A program made the position numbers and the translations under genes. DNA of 21,569 nt. Source: a virus. The notes beneath the pieces were generated by a model, which saw only the letters and a list, made by a program, of their open reading frames with translations, did no database searches and was not told the DNA's origin. The first letter of the stretch is position 1. Every line of letters starts with the position of its first letter. Shown in pieces: positions 1-7,007 of this stretch. The stretch covers positions 1 through 21,569 of the IMG/VR virus record IMGVR_UViG_3300024346_000598. One strand, 5' to 3'.

Positions 1-714
1 ACACAATATAATACTACACAATTATATCTTCCCGCAGGAACTTCTAATTCTATACCTTATAACATTAGCTCACAAGTAAAATTTCTTTTTATTAAAATTC
101 AATATTTACCAAAAAAATCTATATCATCATTCACGCCATTTTTAAACAATAGCGAAACACCTTACATAGAATATGTATTTGATACAAATTTATCTGAAGT
201 TAGACAGATTAATACTATGATGCTATTAAGCGGAACTACTAATAAAAAAATACCATCAATGGTATTAAAAAATCCAAATGTTTCATTTGATGCTAATATT
301 ACAATTTTGGTCGCAACAGACACTATAACATTTGAATCCCCATTACCAACAAGTGGTACAATAGAACCAAATAAATATATCACAATACCTTCAAATGTAT
401 CTACCTTTGATGCAACATTCAACAGCTCAACAAGTGGATTATCAAACAGTAGTGGATTTATAGATTCTACAAGTGGCTTCGGTATATTAGATAAATTTGG
501 TTATATTCTATTTAATGATGGAGTTATCATTGAGATTGAAAATTTAAATAACTTTTTTAGATTTGATACAAATGGTATTGGCAATAACTCCACATTAGAA
601 TGGAATCTTGTAACAGATGTTGGCATTACTAAACAATTTATATTTAATAATATACAATATAATATACAATTAAAATATACATCGCCCATAATAATACAAA
701 TAACAACAATTTAA
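1..714 (+). CDS. Beta-rich virion-like protein, C-terminal part (5' end outside window)
   Basis: The frame is open from the first base, so this is the last 237 codons of a longer gene; an internal ATG at 217 is not the real start. I do not recognise the family. The visible part is rich in Ser, Thr, Asn and Ile with short alternating hydrophobic stretches, few charges and no membrane segment. This looks like an extended beta-structured phage particle protein (baseplate, fibre or decoration). Segments such as STSGLSNSSG and DSTSGFG look like flexible Ser/Gly linkers. The gene stops 10 nt before the HD-domain gene on the same strand, so the two are probably co-transcribed. The structural role is inferred from composition and the virion-gene neighbourhood only. 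Confidence 0.6.
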   Translation, partial: TQYNTTQLYLPAGTSNSIPYNISSQVKFLFIKIQYLPKKSISSFTPFLNNSETPYIEYVFDTNLSEVRQINTMMLLSGTTNKKIPSMVLKNPNVSFDANITILVATDTITFESPLPTSGTIEPNKYITIPSNVSTFDATFNSSTSGLSNSSGFIDSTSGFGILDKFGYILFNDGVIIEIENLNNFFRFDTNGIGNNSTLEWNLVTDVGITKQFIFNNIQYNIQLKYTSPIIIQITTI

Positions 715-724
715 ATAAAAAATT

Positions 725-1267
725 ATGAAATATATTATTCCCTTTGAAAATTTTATTAATGAATATCTTGATACAAAAGAAATGAAACATGCTAAAAAGG
801 TTTTACCTACTAAAAAATTGAAACATAGCAAAAGAGTTGCTGAATTAACTAAACTCATTAAAGACAATAAAGATATTTATAGTGCTGCTGTTTATCATGA
901 TTTTCTTGAAAGAGGCGGTGACATAAAAGATATGAGTAAAATATTATCACCATATGCTCTATTATTAGTAAAGGATTTGACAAATGAAAATGATGAAGAT
1001 ACATATCTAAAATTAAAAAATAGTTTAATAGGGAAAACAGCAAGTTTTATTAATGATATACTAACAATAAAATTATGCGATAGAACAGATAACTTAAAGA
1101 AAAGAATTTTTAAAAATTCTCTAAATAAAGGTTATTTGAAAAAATCAACAGAGCTTATACAATTTATATACGATACTTATAGTGGTGATAAACAAATATT
1201 ATTAAATTTTATGGAAAATCAATTATTTCCCAATATCCCAAACCTTAAAGAAAAATTAATATTATAA
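725..1267 (+). CDS. HD-domain protein of RelA/SpoT hydrolase type with capsid-targeting-like N-terminus
   Basis: This 180-residue protein carries the metal-binding HD signature of the RelA/SpoT/MESH1 hydrolases. I see H34 in KHSKRVAEL, H58-D59 in AAVYHDFLERGG, and D119 in IKLCDRTDNLKK, which parallels the family's IKLADRLHNM. Known family members remove pyrophosphate from (p)ppGpp, so the inferred role is lowering the alarmone during infection. The family motif HDxxED reads HDFLER here: Glu62 is kept but the following Asp is Arg63, so activity or substrate may differ. There is no synthetase or regulatory domain. Residues 1-13 (MKYIIPFENFINE) resemble the cleaved N-terminal tag of T4 internal head proteins. 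The gene follows a virion-like gene by 10 nt and ends before a late promoter. Confidence is high for the HD fold and modest for the substrate. Confidence 0.8.
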   Translation: MKYIIPFENFINEYLDTKEMKHAKKVLPTKKLKHSKRVAELTKLIKDNKDIYSAAVYHDFLERGGDIKDMSKILSPYALLLVKDLTNENDEDTYLKLKNSLIGKTASFINDILTIKLCDRTDNLKKRIFKNSLNKGYLKKSTELIQFIYDTYSGDKQILLNFMENQLFPNIPNLKEKLIL

Positions 1268-1300
1268 AATCATTTTTTTTGTAAAAATATTTATATATAG

Positions 1301-1308
1301 TATAAATA
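1301..1308 (+). promoter_or_regulatory. T4-type late promoter, TATAAATA
   Basis: An exact copy of the T4 late-promoter -10 element TATAAATA lies 12 nt upstream of the ATG at 1321. An inverted copy, TATTTATA, is at 1288-1295, five bases away, making a palindromic pair. A gp55-like late sigma factor is encoded at 18490-18867, which supports real use of this motif. In such AT-rich DNA the octamer alone is weak evidence; position and the recognised sigma raise confidence. Confidence 0.65.
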
Positions 1309-1320
1309 AAACAATTAATT

Positions 1321-2457
1321 ATGTTAAAATTGATTAATGAAATTGACCAAAGTCTTGTAATTTATCAAGAATATGGAGTGCCCGAAACAACAGTTTTGGA
1401 TAATGGTGTTGATATACCAAATGGTTCTTTATGTGTTGATAAATTAAACCAAGAAATATATTTATTGACAAGTGGTGGTTGGGCATTAGTAACAGATAAT
1501 ACATTATTATCAAATACTACAACACAAACTATTAATATAACAGCATCTGATGTAACATCATATGACAATCTTGCTTTTTATCAAGCATCTGCAAGTAAGT
1601 ATTATACATCATCTTATAATGGTTCTGATGAACTATCAATTATTTTGCCCGATGTTATTGGTAATAGTGGTAAATGGTTTGTTGTTGTTGATAGTTTAGG
1701 TTTAACAATTAATATTAATAAAAAAACCGCTGAGTATGGTTCATTGCATAAAACATTATATGCAGTAGGAAGTGTAGGTAAAGTATCGAAAACTTATTTT
1801 TATTGTGATGGAGTTAAATGGAGAATTGCTCACTCATTTTATCCTGTTTCTATTTCAGGTAATTCAGGTAATTTAGAAATTGTTGATGTTAATGTATTAA
1901 ATATTGATTCGAATGTTTTTAGTGTTAATACATCTTCTGGAATTACTTTAACATCAGGTAATCCAACTTCTATAACAGTTAATGATGGACCTATTTTTTT
2001 AACTACTGAAAATGCTCCTATAATAGTAGATTCTCCTTACTATATTTTATATAATTCTACAGATGCTGATGATGAACTTTATGGAGCAGGTTGGCCGCTT
2101 ATGATTCCGCATAAAAAATACGTGAATGATAAAATAACCGAGAGATTTAAGATACCTGTTAGTATTGAAAGTAGTGCGACACCTTCAATAAATACCGATT
2201 TGGTAGATTATTTTGAAATAACAGCACAAGCTGAAGATATTACAAGTTTTACAACAAACTTAACGGGTACTCCTGTAAGGGGTCAAAAACTATGTATTGA
2301 TATTACAGGGACTGATTCTAGAGCAATTTCTTGGGGTGGGAGTTTTGAAGCTTCAACTATTGCTTTACTAACAACTACGGTAAATACAGACAAATTAAGT
2401 GTTGAGTTTATTTGGAATGTTGCAACATCAAAATGGAGAATAAAATCGTCATATTAA
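1321..2457 (+). CDS. Fibre- or decoration-like virion protein
   Basis: This 378-residue protein is acidic, beta-rich and Ser/Thr/Asn-rich, with no signal peptide or membrane helix. The last ~100 residues, from about PVSIESSATP to the end, match a C-terminal module I know from many phage tail, fibre and capsid-decoration proteins: a (Y/F)xITAQAEDITSF strand, then GQKLCIDITGT, RAISWGGSFEAST, and a closing FIWNVATSKWR. The N-terminal part is unrecognised. The gene starts 12 nt after an exact TATAAATA and its 5' leader shares 15 bases with that of the major capsid gene, suggesting late, high expression. A strong terminator follows its stop. An exposed virion component, possibly for surface binding, is inferred; fibre versus decoration cannot be decided here. 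Confidence 0.7.
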   Translation: MLKLINEIDQSLVIYQEYGVPETTVLDNGVDIPNGSLCVDKLNQEIYLLTSGGWALVTDNTLLSNTTTQTINITASDVTSYDNLAFYQASASKYYTSSYNGSDELSIILPDVIGNSGKWFVVVDSLGLTININKKTAEYGSLHKTLYAVGSVGKVSKTYFYCDGVKWRIAHSFYPVSISGNSGNLEIVDVNVLNIDSNVFSVNTSSGITLTSGNPTSITVNDGPIFLTTENAPIIVDSPYYILYNSTDADDELYGAGWPLMIPHKKYVNDKITERFKIPVSIESSATPSINTDLVDYFEITAQAEDITSFTTNLTGTPVRGQKLCIDITGTDSRAISWGGSFEASTIALLTTTVNTDKLSVEFIWNVATSKWRIKSSY

Positions 2458-2478
2458 AACGTTAAATAATTAATAAAT

Positions 2479-2507
2479 AAAAAATCCCCTCTTATAGGGG
2501 ATTTTTT
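2479..2507. terminator. Bidirectional intrinsic terminator
   Basis: The stem AAAAAATCCCCT / AGGGGATTTTTT has a CTTAT loop. It is flanked by A-runs on one side and T-runs on the other, so it can stop transcription from both directions. It sits between the stop of the fibre-like gene (2457) and the stop of the convergent 57-codon gene (2507). Confidence 0.85.
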
Positions 2508-2680
2508 TATTCTAAATCTTTTTCTATATTATTAATAATAGAATTCATTCCTTTTTTTATTTCAAAAAGGGTTTCTTTTTTAGTATAATTAATTAATTCT
2601 TTTAATAAAGAACTAACTTCTCCTTTTTTATCACCTGATACTAAATCGGTTATTTTAGATTTTATTTCTTCTACTCCCAT
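2507..2680 (-). CDS. Small unknown protein, 57 residues
   Basis: Reading the minus strand from ATG at 2680 to TAA at 2507-2509 gives 57 codons. The protein begins MGVEEIKSKITDLVSGDKKG and ends NNIEKDLE. It is charged and predicted helical, with repeated heptad-like Ile/Leu spacing (LLKELINYTKK, MNSIINNIEKDL), which suggests a small helical bundle or coiled coil. Its ATG overlaps the last 10 bases of the upstream gene (2671-3060), the usual arrangement for translational coupling, and its stop abuts the terminator. No family is recognised. Coding status is supported by the overlap, the fit into an otherwise empty gap and the amphipathic composition. Confidence 0.65.
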   Translation of the reverse strand: MGVEEIKSKITDLVSGDKKGEVSSLLKELINYTKKETLFEIKKGMNSIINNIEKDLE

Positions 2681-3060
2681 ATTTTATCAATTTTAATTTT
2701 TCTAACTTTTTGTAAAACATCATGACCTTTTATTTCAATATCTAATGGTGTTAAAATTTCAATTTTTTCATTTTCGAATAAATGTTCTATCATGTCTTTT
2801 TTTACACTAATAAATAACTTTTGTATAGAATATTTTTGAGATATTCTTATCCTAATTCTATTTACTGTTTTATTAGTCAATTCATATAAATTGTCTTTTT
2901 TAGTAAATAAATTACCTTTATAAATTTCTACAACGCCATCTAAGCTATATATATCACGATAAATGATACTATCATTGTTATCATAAAATATAATAGGCAA
3001 TTCATATTTTATATTTAACTTTTTATTAGATAATCTTTTTAACTTTATTTCATTATTCAT
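2671..3060 (-). CDS. Unknown basic protein, 129 residues
   Basis: The product is Lys/Ile/Asn-rich and strongly basic at the N-terminus (NNEIKLKRLSNKKLN). Short strands alternate with charged loops, for example INRIRIRIS-like and LDIEIKGHDV stretches, suggesting a small beta or alpha/beta domain. There is no signal peptide, membrane segment or known catalytic motif, and I do not recognise a family. It is the first gene of a two-gene minus-strand operon, overlapping the 57-codon gene by 10 nt. A host-type promoter lies immediately upstream (3068-3099), so it is likely an early gene of accessory function. It is divergent from the methyltransferase operon. Confidence 0.65.
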   Translation of the reverse strand: MNNEIKLKRLSNKKLNIKYELPIIFYDNNDSIIYRDIYSLDGVVEIYKGNLFTKKDNLYELTNKTVNRIRIRISQKYSIQKLFISVKKDMIEHLFENEKIEILTPLDIEIKGHDVLQKVRKIKIDKIWE

Positions 3061-3067
3061 ATAAGTA

Positions 3068-3099
3068 CAAATGTAATAGTTTTTAATATATAAACAAAA
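3068..3099 (-). promoter_or_regulatory. Host-type (Bacteroidetes) promoter
   Basis: On the minus strand TTTTG (3095-3099) is followed, 19 nt after its TTG, by TACATTTG (3068-3075). This is an exact match to the Bacteroidetes vegetative consensus TTG-N(about 19)-TAnnTTTG. The downstream ATG at 3060 is so close that the transcript would be leaderless or nearly so. Early transcription by host RNA polymerase is inferred. Confidence 0.55.
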
Positions 3100-3113
3100 T
3101 ATTATTTACTTAT

Positions 3114-3782
3114 ATGTTATTTAATCAAGATTGTTTAGAATTTATGAAAACATTAAATGATAATTCTATTCAATTTATAATGGCTGACCCTCCTTATTTA
3201 ATATCAGAAGAAAATAGTTCTAAATATAGACTTTTAAACGAAGAATGGGATAAGGGTGAAGAAATTATTTATGATTGTATAAAAGAATTTAAAAGAATAC
3301 TTAAAAGAGGTGGTTCTTTAATCATTTGGTATGATGTTTGGAAAGTTTCCTATGTGAAAGAATGTTTAGAACAGAATAAATTTAAACAGATTAGGTTAGT
3401 AGAATGGCTAAAGAAAAATTCTCCACCAATAGCAAGTAATAATTCATATCTTCCAAATGCTAAGGAATATTTCGTATATGGTGCAAAGAATACAAGTTAT
3501 CTAAAACAATGGTTTAAAGCACCTTTTAACGCATCTTATGACAAGGGTATATACGAGTATAGTATATCAGGTAAAAGTCGCATACATCCAACAGAAAAGC
3601 CATATAAACTAATGGAAGAGATTATATTAAAACATACTAATGATAATGATTTAGTTTATATACCATTTGCGGGTAGTGGTGTTGATATTGAAGTTTGTAT
3701 AAAGAATAATAGACAATGGGTTGCGACCGAAATAAGTAAAGAATATTGTGAAAATATAGAAAATAGAATTAAAAATTTATGA
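3114..3782 (+). CDS. DNA methyltransferase, beta-class, DPPY type
   Basis: A 222-residue SAM-dependent DNA methyltransferase. The catalytic motif IV DPPY is at residues 25-28 (MADPPYLIS). The SAM-binding motif I comes later, at 185-189 (PFAGSG), after the conserved HPTEKP segment at 158-163. The order catalytic-then-SAM marks the beta class, which methylates adenine N6 or cytosine N4. It is short, with little room for a target-recognition domain. No restriction endonuclease is adjacent, so it looks like an orphan phage methylase, perhaps protecting phage DNA from host restriction or altering transcription. It overlaps the next gene by 4 nt (ATGA) and heads an operon with an unknown protein and an ART-fold protein. 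The enzyme class is secure; the target base and site are unknown. Confidence 0.9.
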   Translation: MLFNQDCLEFMKTLNDNSIQFIMADPPYLISEENSSKYRLLNEEWDKGEEIIYDCIKEFKRILKRGGSLIIWYDVWKVSYVKECLEQNKFKQIRLVEWLKKNSPPIASNNSYLPNAKEYFVYGAKNTSYLKQWFKAPFNASYDKGIYEYSISGKSRIHPTEKPYKLMEEIILKHTNDNDLVYIPFAGSGVDIEVCIKNNRQWVATEISKEYCENIENRIKNL

Positions 3783-4063
3783 ATGAGAATATAATAGAAT
3801 TAAAAACATCTATAATAGATTATTTAGAACCTATGAATGGTGGTGTTCCAATATCTATATCAATAACATTATATCATTTTTCGTTTCAAGGGATGTATTA
3901 TATCCATCCAAATGGTACATATATATTAGAATTAGAAGAAGATTTTTTAAATTTATGGGGTGCGGAAGATGCAATATCTTTACCATTTTATGAAGATGTT
4001 TGTAAAGATATAGATTCTATATTACCTAATAAAGAAGATATATTTAAAGAATTTAATATATAG
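3779..4063 (+). CDS. Unknown acidic protein, 94 residues
   Basis: The start overlaps the methyltransferase stop (ATGA) and its own stop is 3 nt before the ART-like gene, so all three are one translationally coupled unit. The product is acidic with hydrophobic and aromatic strands in the first half (VPISISITLYHFSFQGMYYI), which could form a small beta sheet. The second half is a Glu/Asp-rich helical segment (EEDFLNLWGAEDAI, then DVCKDIDSIL). There is no recognised motif, signal or membrane helix. The operon context might suggest a partner or inhibitor of a neighbouring enzyme, but nothing in the sequence shows this. Confidence 0.7.
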   Translation: MNENIIELKTSIIDYLEPMNGGVPISISITLYHFSFQGMYYIHPNGTYILELEEDFLNLWGAEDAISLPFYEDVCKDIDSILPNKEDIFKEFNI

Positions 4064-4066
4064 ATT

Positions 4067-4645
4067 ATGAAATATTTAAAAACATTTGAAGAGATTAATC
4101 TTTATCATGGCAGTGGTAATCGTTTTGATAAATTTGATATTAATAAATTAAGTAGAAATAGTGGTCAAGATACATATGGTTGGGGAATTTATTTCACTGA
4201 TAGTGAAGATGTTGCTAAAATTTATGCATCTGAAAAAGATAATAGTTATGTTTATCATGTAAAATTACACAAAGGTAAAACACCCGAAAATTATGATTAT
4301 TTAATATTTGATAAACCATTAACAGATGCTCAAATTGTAAAAATACAAAAAGGTTTAAATGGTGAAAATATGGATATTGATATATCAATGTTTAAAAATG
4401 GTTTTGAAACATTGAAAACTCTTTGGGAATATTTTTATAATAAATTATCTATAGAACAACAATTTGATTATGGTTATAATACAGCTAAAAAACAAACAAG
4501 TTTGTTTTTATTAAAATGTGGTATAGATGGTTTAAAATATAAAATGCCTAGTAATCCTTTTTCACATGAAAAAGGATACGGTGGCTATAATTATGTTATT
4601 TTTGATGATAAAAATATTAATATAGAAAATATTAAATATTACTAA
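4067..4645 (+). CDS. ADP-ribosyltransferase-fold protein (ART-PolyVal-like)
   Basis: This 192-residue protein has the H-Y hallmarks of ART-fold toxins. LYHGSG with H14 is followed by GWGIYFTD with Y42, and then a YA motif (DVAKIYA) and the strand YVYHVKL. The C-terminal GYNYVIFDDKNI resembles the closing strand of ART domains found in phage polyvalent and MuF-type toxins. The family transfers ADP-ribose from NAD+ to proteins, nucleic acids or small molecules; the target is unknown. The third catalytic residue (usually Glu or Gln) is not obvious. The start MKYLKTFEE resembles the tag of the HD and 123-residue proteins, but the first ART strand begins at once, leaving no clear cleavage site. 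It is third in the methyltransferase operon, and its 3' end overlaps the opposing ART-like gene by 14 nt. Confidence 0.72.
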   Translation: MKYLKTFEEINLYHGSGNRFDKFDINKLSRNSGQDTYGWGIYFTDSEDVAKIYASEKDNSYVYHVKLHKGKTPENYDYLIFDKPLTDAQIVKIQKGLNGENMDIDISMFKNGFETLKTLWEYFYNKLSIEQQFDYGYNTAKKQTSLFLLKCGIDGLKYKMPSNPFSHEKGYGGYNYVIFDDKNINIENIKYY

Positions 4646-5072
4646 TTGCTGATGGTGGCATAGGTTCAAATGTCATAATAAATTTTCCATTTGGTATGTT
4701 CAAATCTTTCCACCATTTATTTTTTATTTTTGTGGTGTCTATTTTCACTGTGATGTAATCACCTTCCTTATAGAAAGGTGATAATAAAATTTCTGTATTA
4801 ATAGCAAATATAGAAGGTGGATATTTCAAAGATTTGTCTTCATTATCCCAATTCCGTGAATCAAAAGGTATTAAACCATTTGATAATATATCATCAATAT
4901 TTTCTTTTTTTGTTTGGTGATAAACATATTTTAATGGTTTAATTCTTTTTATTTTAGCTTCTTTAAAATATAAATTGTATCTAATTGCTGTGTTGTAATC
5001 TTCTGATGACACAACTAAAATTAAACCATCTTTTTCTAAAAGTTTAACTTCATAATTTTTTAAAATTTTCAT
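4632..5072 (-). CDS. Second ART-like protein (KptA/DarT-type N-motif)
   Basis: From the ATG at 5072 the protein has 146 residues. The core signal is YVYHQTKKENIDDILSNGLI, with H52. This is the first-strand histidine followed by a helix ending in NGL that is typical of KptA/Tpt1, DarT (DUF4433) and related ART-fold enzymes. Later strands SIFAINTE, DYITVKIDT and KFIMTFEPM fit the same fold. The substrate could be NAD+ or RNA/DNA; the sequence does not say. Its start MKILKNYEVKLLE fits the capsid-tag pattern with L-x-E at 11-13. However, the same frame stays open for 68 further codons upstream (5073-5276) without ATG, GTG or TTG, so the true start is uncertain. It is convergent with the first ART gene. 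Confidence 0.65.
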   Translation of the reverse strand: MKILKNYEVKLLEKDGLILVVSSEDYNTAIRYNLYFKEAKIKRIKPLKYVYHQTKKENIDDILSNGLIPFDSRNWDNEDKSLKYPPSIFAINTEILLSPFYKEGDYITVKIDTTKIKNKWWKDLNIPNGKFIMTFEPMPPSAISNI

Positions 5073-5276
5073 AATTTTTTTATTAATAAATTTACTATCT
5101 TTATCTCCTATATCAACACTAAATCCAAAATATGCAGAATTATATACAGATATTTTATCATTATAAATATCATAACCTTTTGATTTTAATTCTTTTATAA
5201 TAGATTTAGAAATAAATTGGACATATGTATTTTTGTTATCGCTTAAATATTCATTTATAGATTTAAAATATTTTAT
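5073..5276 (-). other. Open in-frame extension upstream of the second ART gene, no standard start
   Basis: On the minus strand the frame of the ART-like gene is open back to a TAA at 5277-5279. The codon right after that stop is ATA, and the translation from it starts (I)KYFKSINEYLSDN. This closely resembles MKYLKTFEE and MKYIIPFENFINEYL at the starts of nearby genes. The rest (for example KELKSKGYDIYND and SAYFGFSVDIGDKDS) reads like ordinary protein and seems to run smoothly into the annotated start. Either the gene starts at ATA and makes 214 residues, or an ATG was lost and translation now starts inside, at 5072. Confidence 0.55.
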
Positions 5277-5314
5277 TTATTAAAACTTATTTTTATCAAC
5301 TTTATATAAATGTT

Positions 5315-6982
5315 ATGATATTAAAAAGATTAAAAATAAGAAATTTTAGAAGTTTTGGTAATAATACAAATGAGTTAATATTTGATACAGAAAATGGCAA
5401 TTTAATATTGATGTTGGGTAAAAATGGTGAGGGTAAAACATCAGTTTTAAAAAGTTTGGATTTTGCACTATATGGTTTTATTAAAAATAATGGTTCTAAA
5501 ATAACTAATTCTAAATTACCTAATAGAATTAATAAAAATTTAGAAGTTGAAATTGAATATAATATTGATAATACAGACATTAATATTAATAGAAAGGTTT
5601 CTCCTGATAGTCTCACATTAAAAATTGATAATGTTTTATATGAAACCAAAGGTAAATCTAATATTCAAGATAAAATAAATACATATCTTCCTTTTGAATA
5701 TGATACATGGTCTTCTTTTATATCAATGAGTGTTAATGACTTTAAGAACTTCGCTTCTTTAAGACCCGAAGAAAAACGTCTTCTTTTAGATAAATTGTTT
5801 AACATGGATATGATTAATGATATTAATAAAATACTAAAAGATAAAAAGAAATTATATACAAAAGATATATCTCTTTTTAATTCTGAAATATTAGCATATG
5901 AAAAATCATTAAAAGAATTTAAAAAAAGTATTGATAATATACAAAATAATAATAATGAATATAATAAAAATAAAAAAGAAGAAAATATAGTTTTATTTAA
6001 TTCTAAAAAAATTGAATATATTAAAATAAAAGATGAAAGATTATCTTTAATTGCTACTAAGGATTTACATATATTAGAATTAGATAAAATTAAAAATAGC
6101 TTAATAGAATTAAAGCATAATATTAAAACCACAGAAGAAAAATTGGAATTATTTAATAATGATAAATGTCCAACATGTAAAAATGATTTATCTGATGTGT
6201 TCTATGATACATTTAAATTGGATTATAATGATAAGTTAATTTCTCTAAAAAATCTTCAAGTAGAATTGTTATCAAATAAAAAAGAAATAGATGATAATAT
6301 TAATAAAGTTAATGATTTAATATCTATTACTGATGAAACTTTTAGTGATATGAGTTATTATCTAAAATCATTAAAAAGTGAAATAGATAATATCAGTTTT
6401 GATAATTCTAATATTAATATAGATGATTTATTAAAAAGTGTAGAAAATATTGAAAAAGAAGAAGCTGTTATAGTAGATAAGCTTTCTGAAATTAAAAAAG
6501 AAGAAGATATATATGATAAAATGATTAGATTGTTTTCTAATGATGATATTAAAAAAGATATAATAAGAAGAATAATTAAACCTTTAAATATTTATATTAA
6601 AGAGAATGTTGATTTATTAGGTTTGGATTTTAATATCCATTTAGATGAAAATTTTGATGCTAATATAGAAAATAGAAATGAGGAAATTGATTGGGATACT
6701 TTATCAACGGGTGAAACTAAAAAAGTTAATCTAGCAATAATGGTAGCTTATCTTAAATTGATAAGAAAGAAAAAACATATCAATGTATTATTCTTGGATG
6801 AAATATTTGCTTCTATTGATATAGAAGGTATTGAAGATGTTCTTTTGTTATTAAAAGATTTTGCAAAAACTTATAAAATTAATATATTTATTATTCATCA
6901 TGATAGTAATTTAGATAAAAATGTTTTTGATAAAGTTTATTTACTACAAAAAAATATTGTAAGTAATATAATAGAAATGTAA
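5315..6982 (+). CDS. gp46: Recombination endonuclease subunit, Rad50/SbcC-like ATPase (T4 gp46)
   Basis: A 555-residue SMC/Rad50-type ATPase, close in length to T4 gp46. It has Walker A GKNGEGKT at 35-42, Q-loop region SFISMSVNDF near 134-143, and long coiled-coil arms rich in Lys/Glu/Ile from about 155 to 280 and 300 to 405. The zinc hook CPTC is at 285-288, ABC signature LSTGE at 463-467, Walker B VLFLDE at 491-496, and H-loop IIHHD at 526-530. In T4 it joins gp47 (Mre11-like nuclease) to resect DNA ends for recombination-dependent replication. No gp47 lies in this window, so the partner must be elsewhere. The upstream ATG at 5310 meets a stop after two codons, so 5315 is the start. A hairpin terminator overlaps its stop. 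Confidence 0.95.
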   Translation: MILKRLKIRNFRSFGNNTNELIFDTENGNLILMLGKNGEGKTSVLKSLDFALYGFIKNNGSKITNSKLPNRINKNLEVEIEYNIDNTDININRKVSPDSLTLKIDNVLYETKGKSNIQDKINTYLPFEYDTWSSFISMSVNDFKNFASLRPEEKRLLLDKLFNMDMINDINKILKDKKKLYTKDISLFNSEILAYEKSLKEFKKSIDNIQNNNNEYNKNKKEENIVLFNSKKIEYIKIKDERLSLIATKDLHILELDKIKNSLIELKHNIKTTEEKLELFNNDKCPTCKNDLSDVFYDTFKLDYNDKLISLKNLQVELLSNKKEIDDNINKVNDLISITDETFSDMSYYLKSLKSEIDNISFDNSNINIDDLLKSVENIEKEEAVIVDKLSEIKKEEDIYDKMIRLFSNDDIKKDIIRRIIKPLNIYIKENVDLLGLDFNIHLDENFDANIENRNEEIDWDTLSTGETKKVNLAIMVAYLKLIRKKKHINVLFLDEIFASIDIEGIEDVLLLLKDFAKTYKINIFIIHHDSNLDKNVFDKVYLLQKNIVSNIIEM

Positions 6983-7007
6983 AAAGGATACTATTCAGTA
7001 TCCTTTT
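6982..7007. terminator. Bidirectional terminator overlapping two gene ends
   Basis: The hairpin AAAAGGATAC / GTATCCTTTT has a TATTCA loop and a following T-rich tract. It covers the stop of gp46 (6980-6982) and the last codons of the convergent 123-residue gene, whose stop is at 6991-6993. The terminator is thus partly coding on the minus strand. Confidence 0.8.

Noticed and set aside
1321-1341. Capsid-tag reading of MLKLINE at the start of the fibre-like protein
   Set aside because: Only I-N-E is shared. The MKxxxx(F/Y)E part is missing, so this is probably chance.
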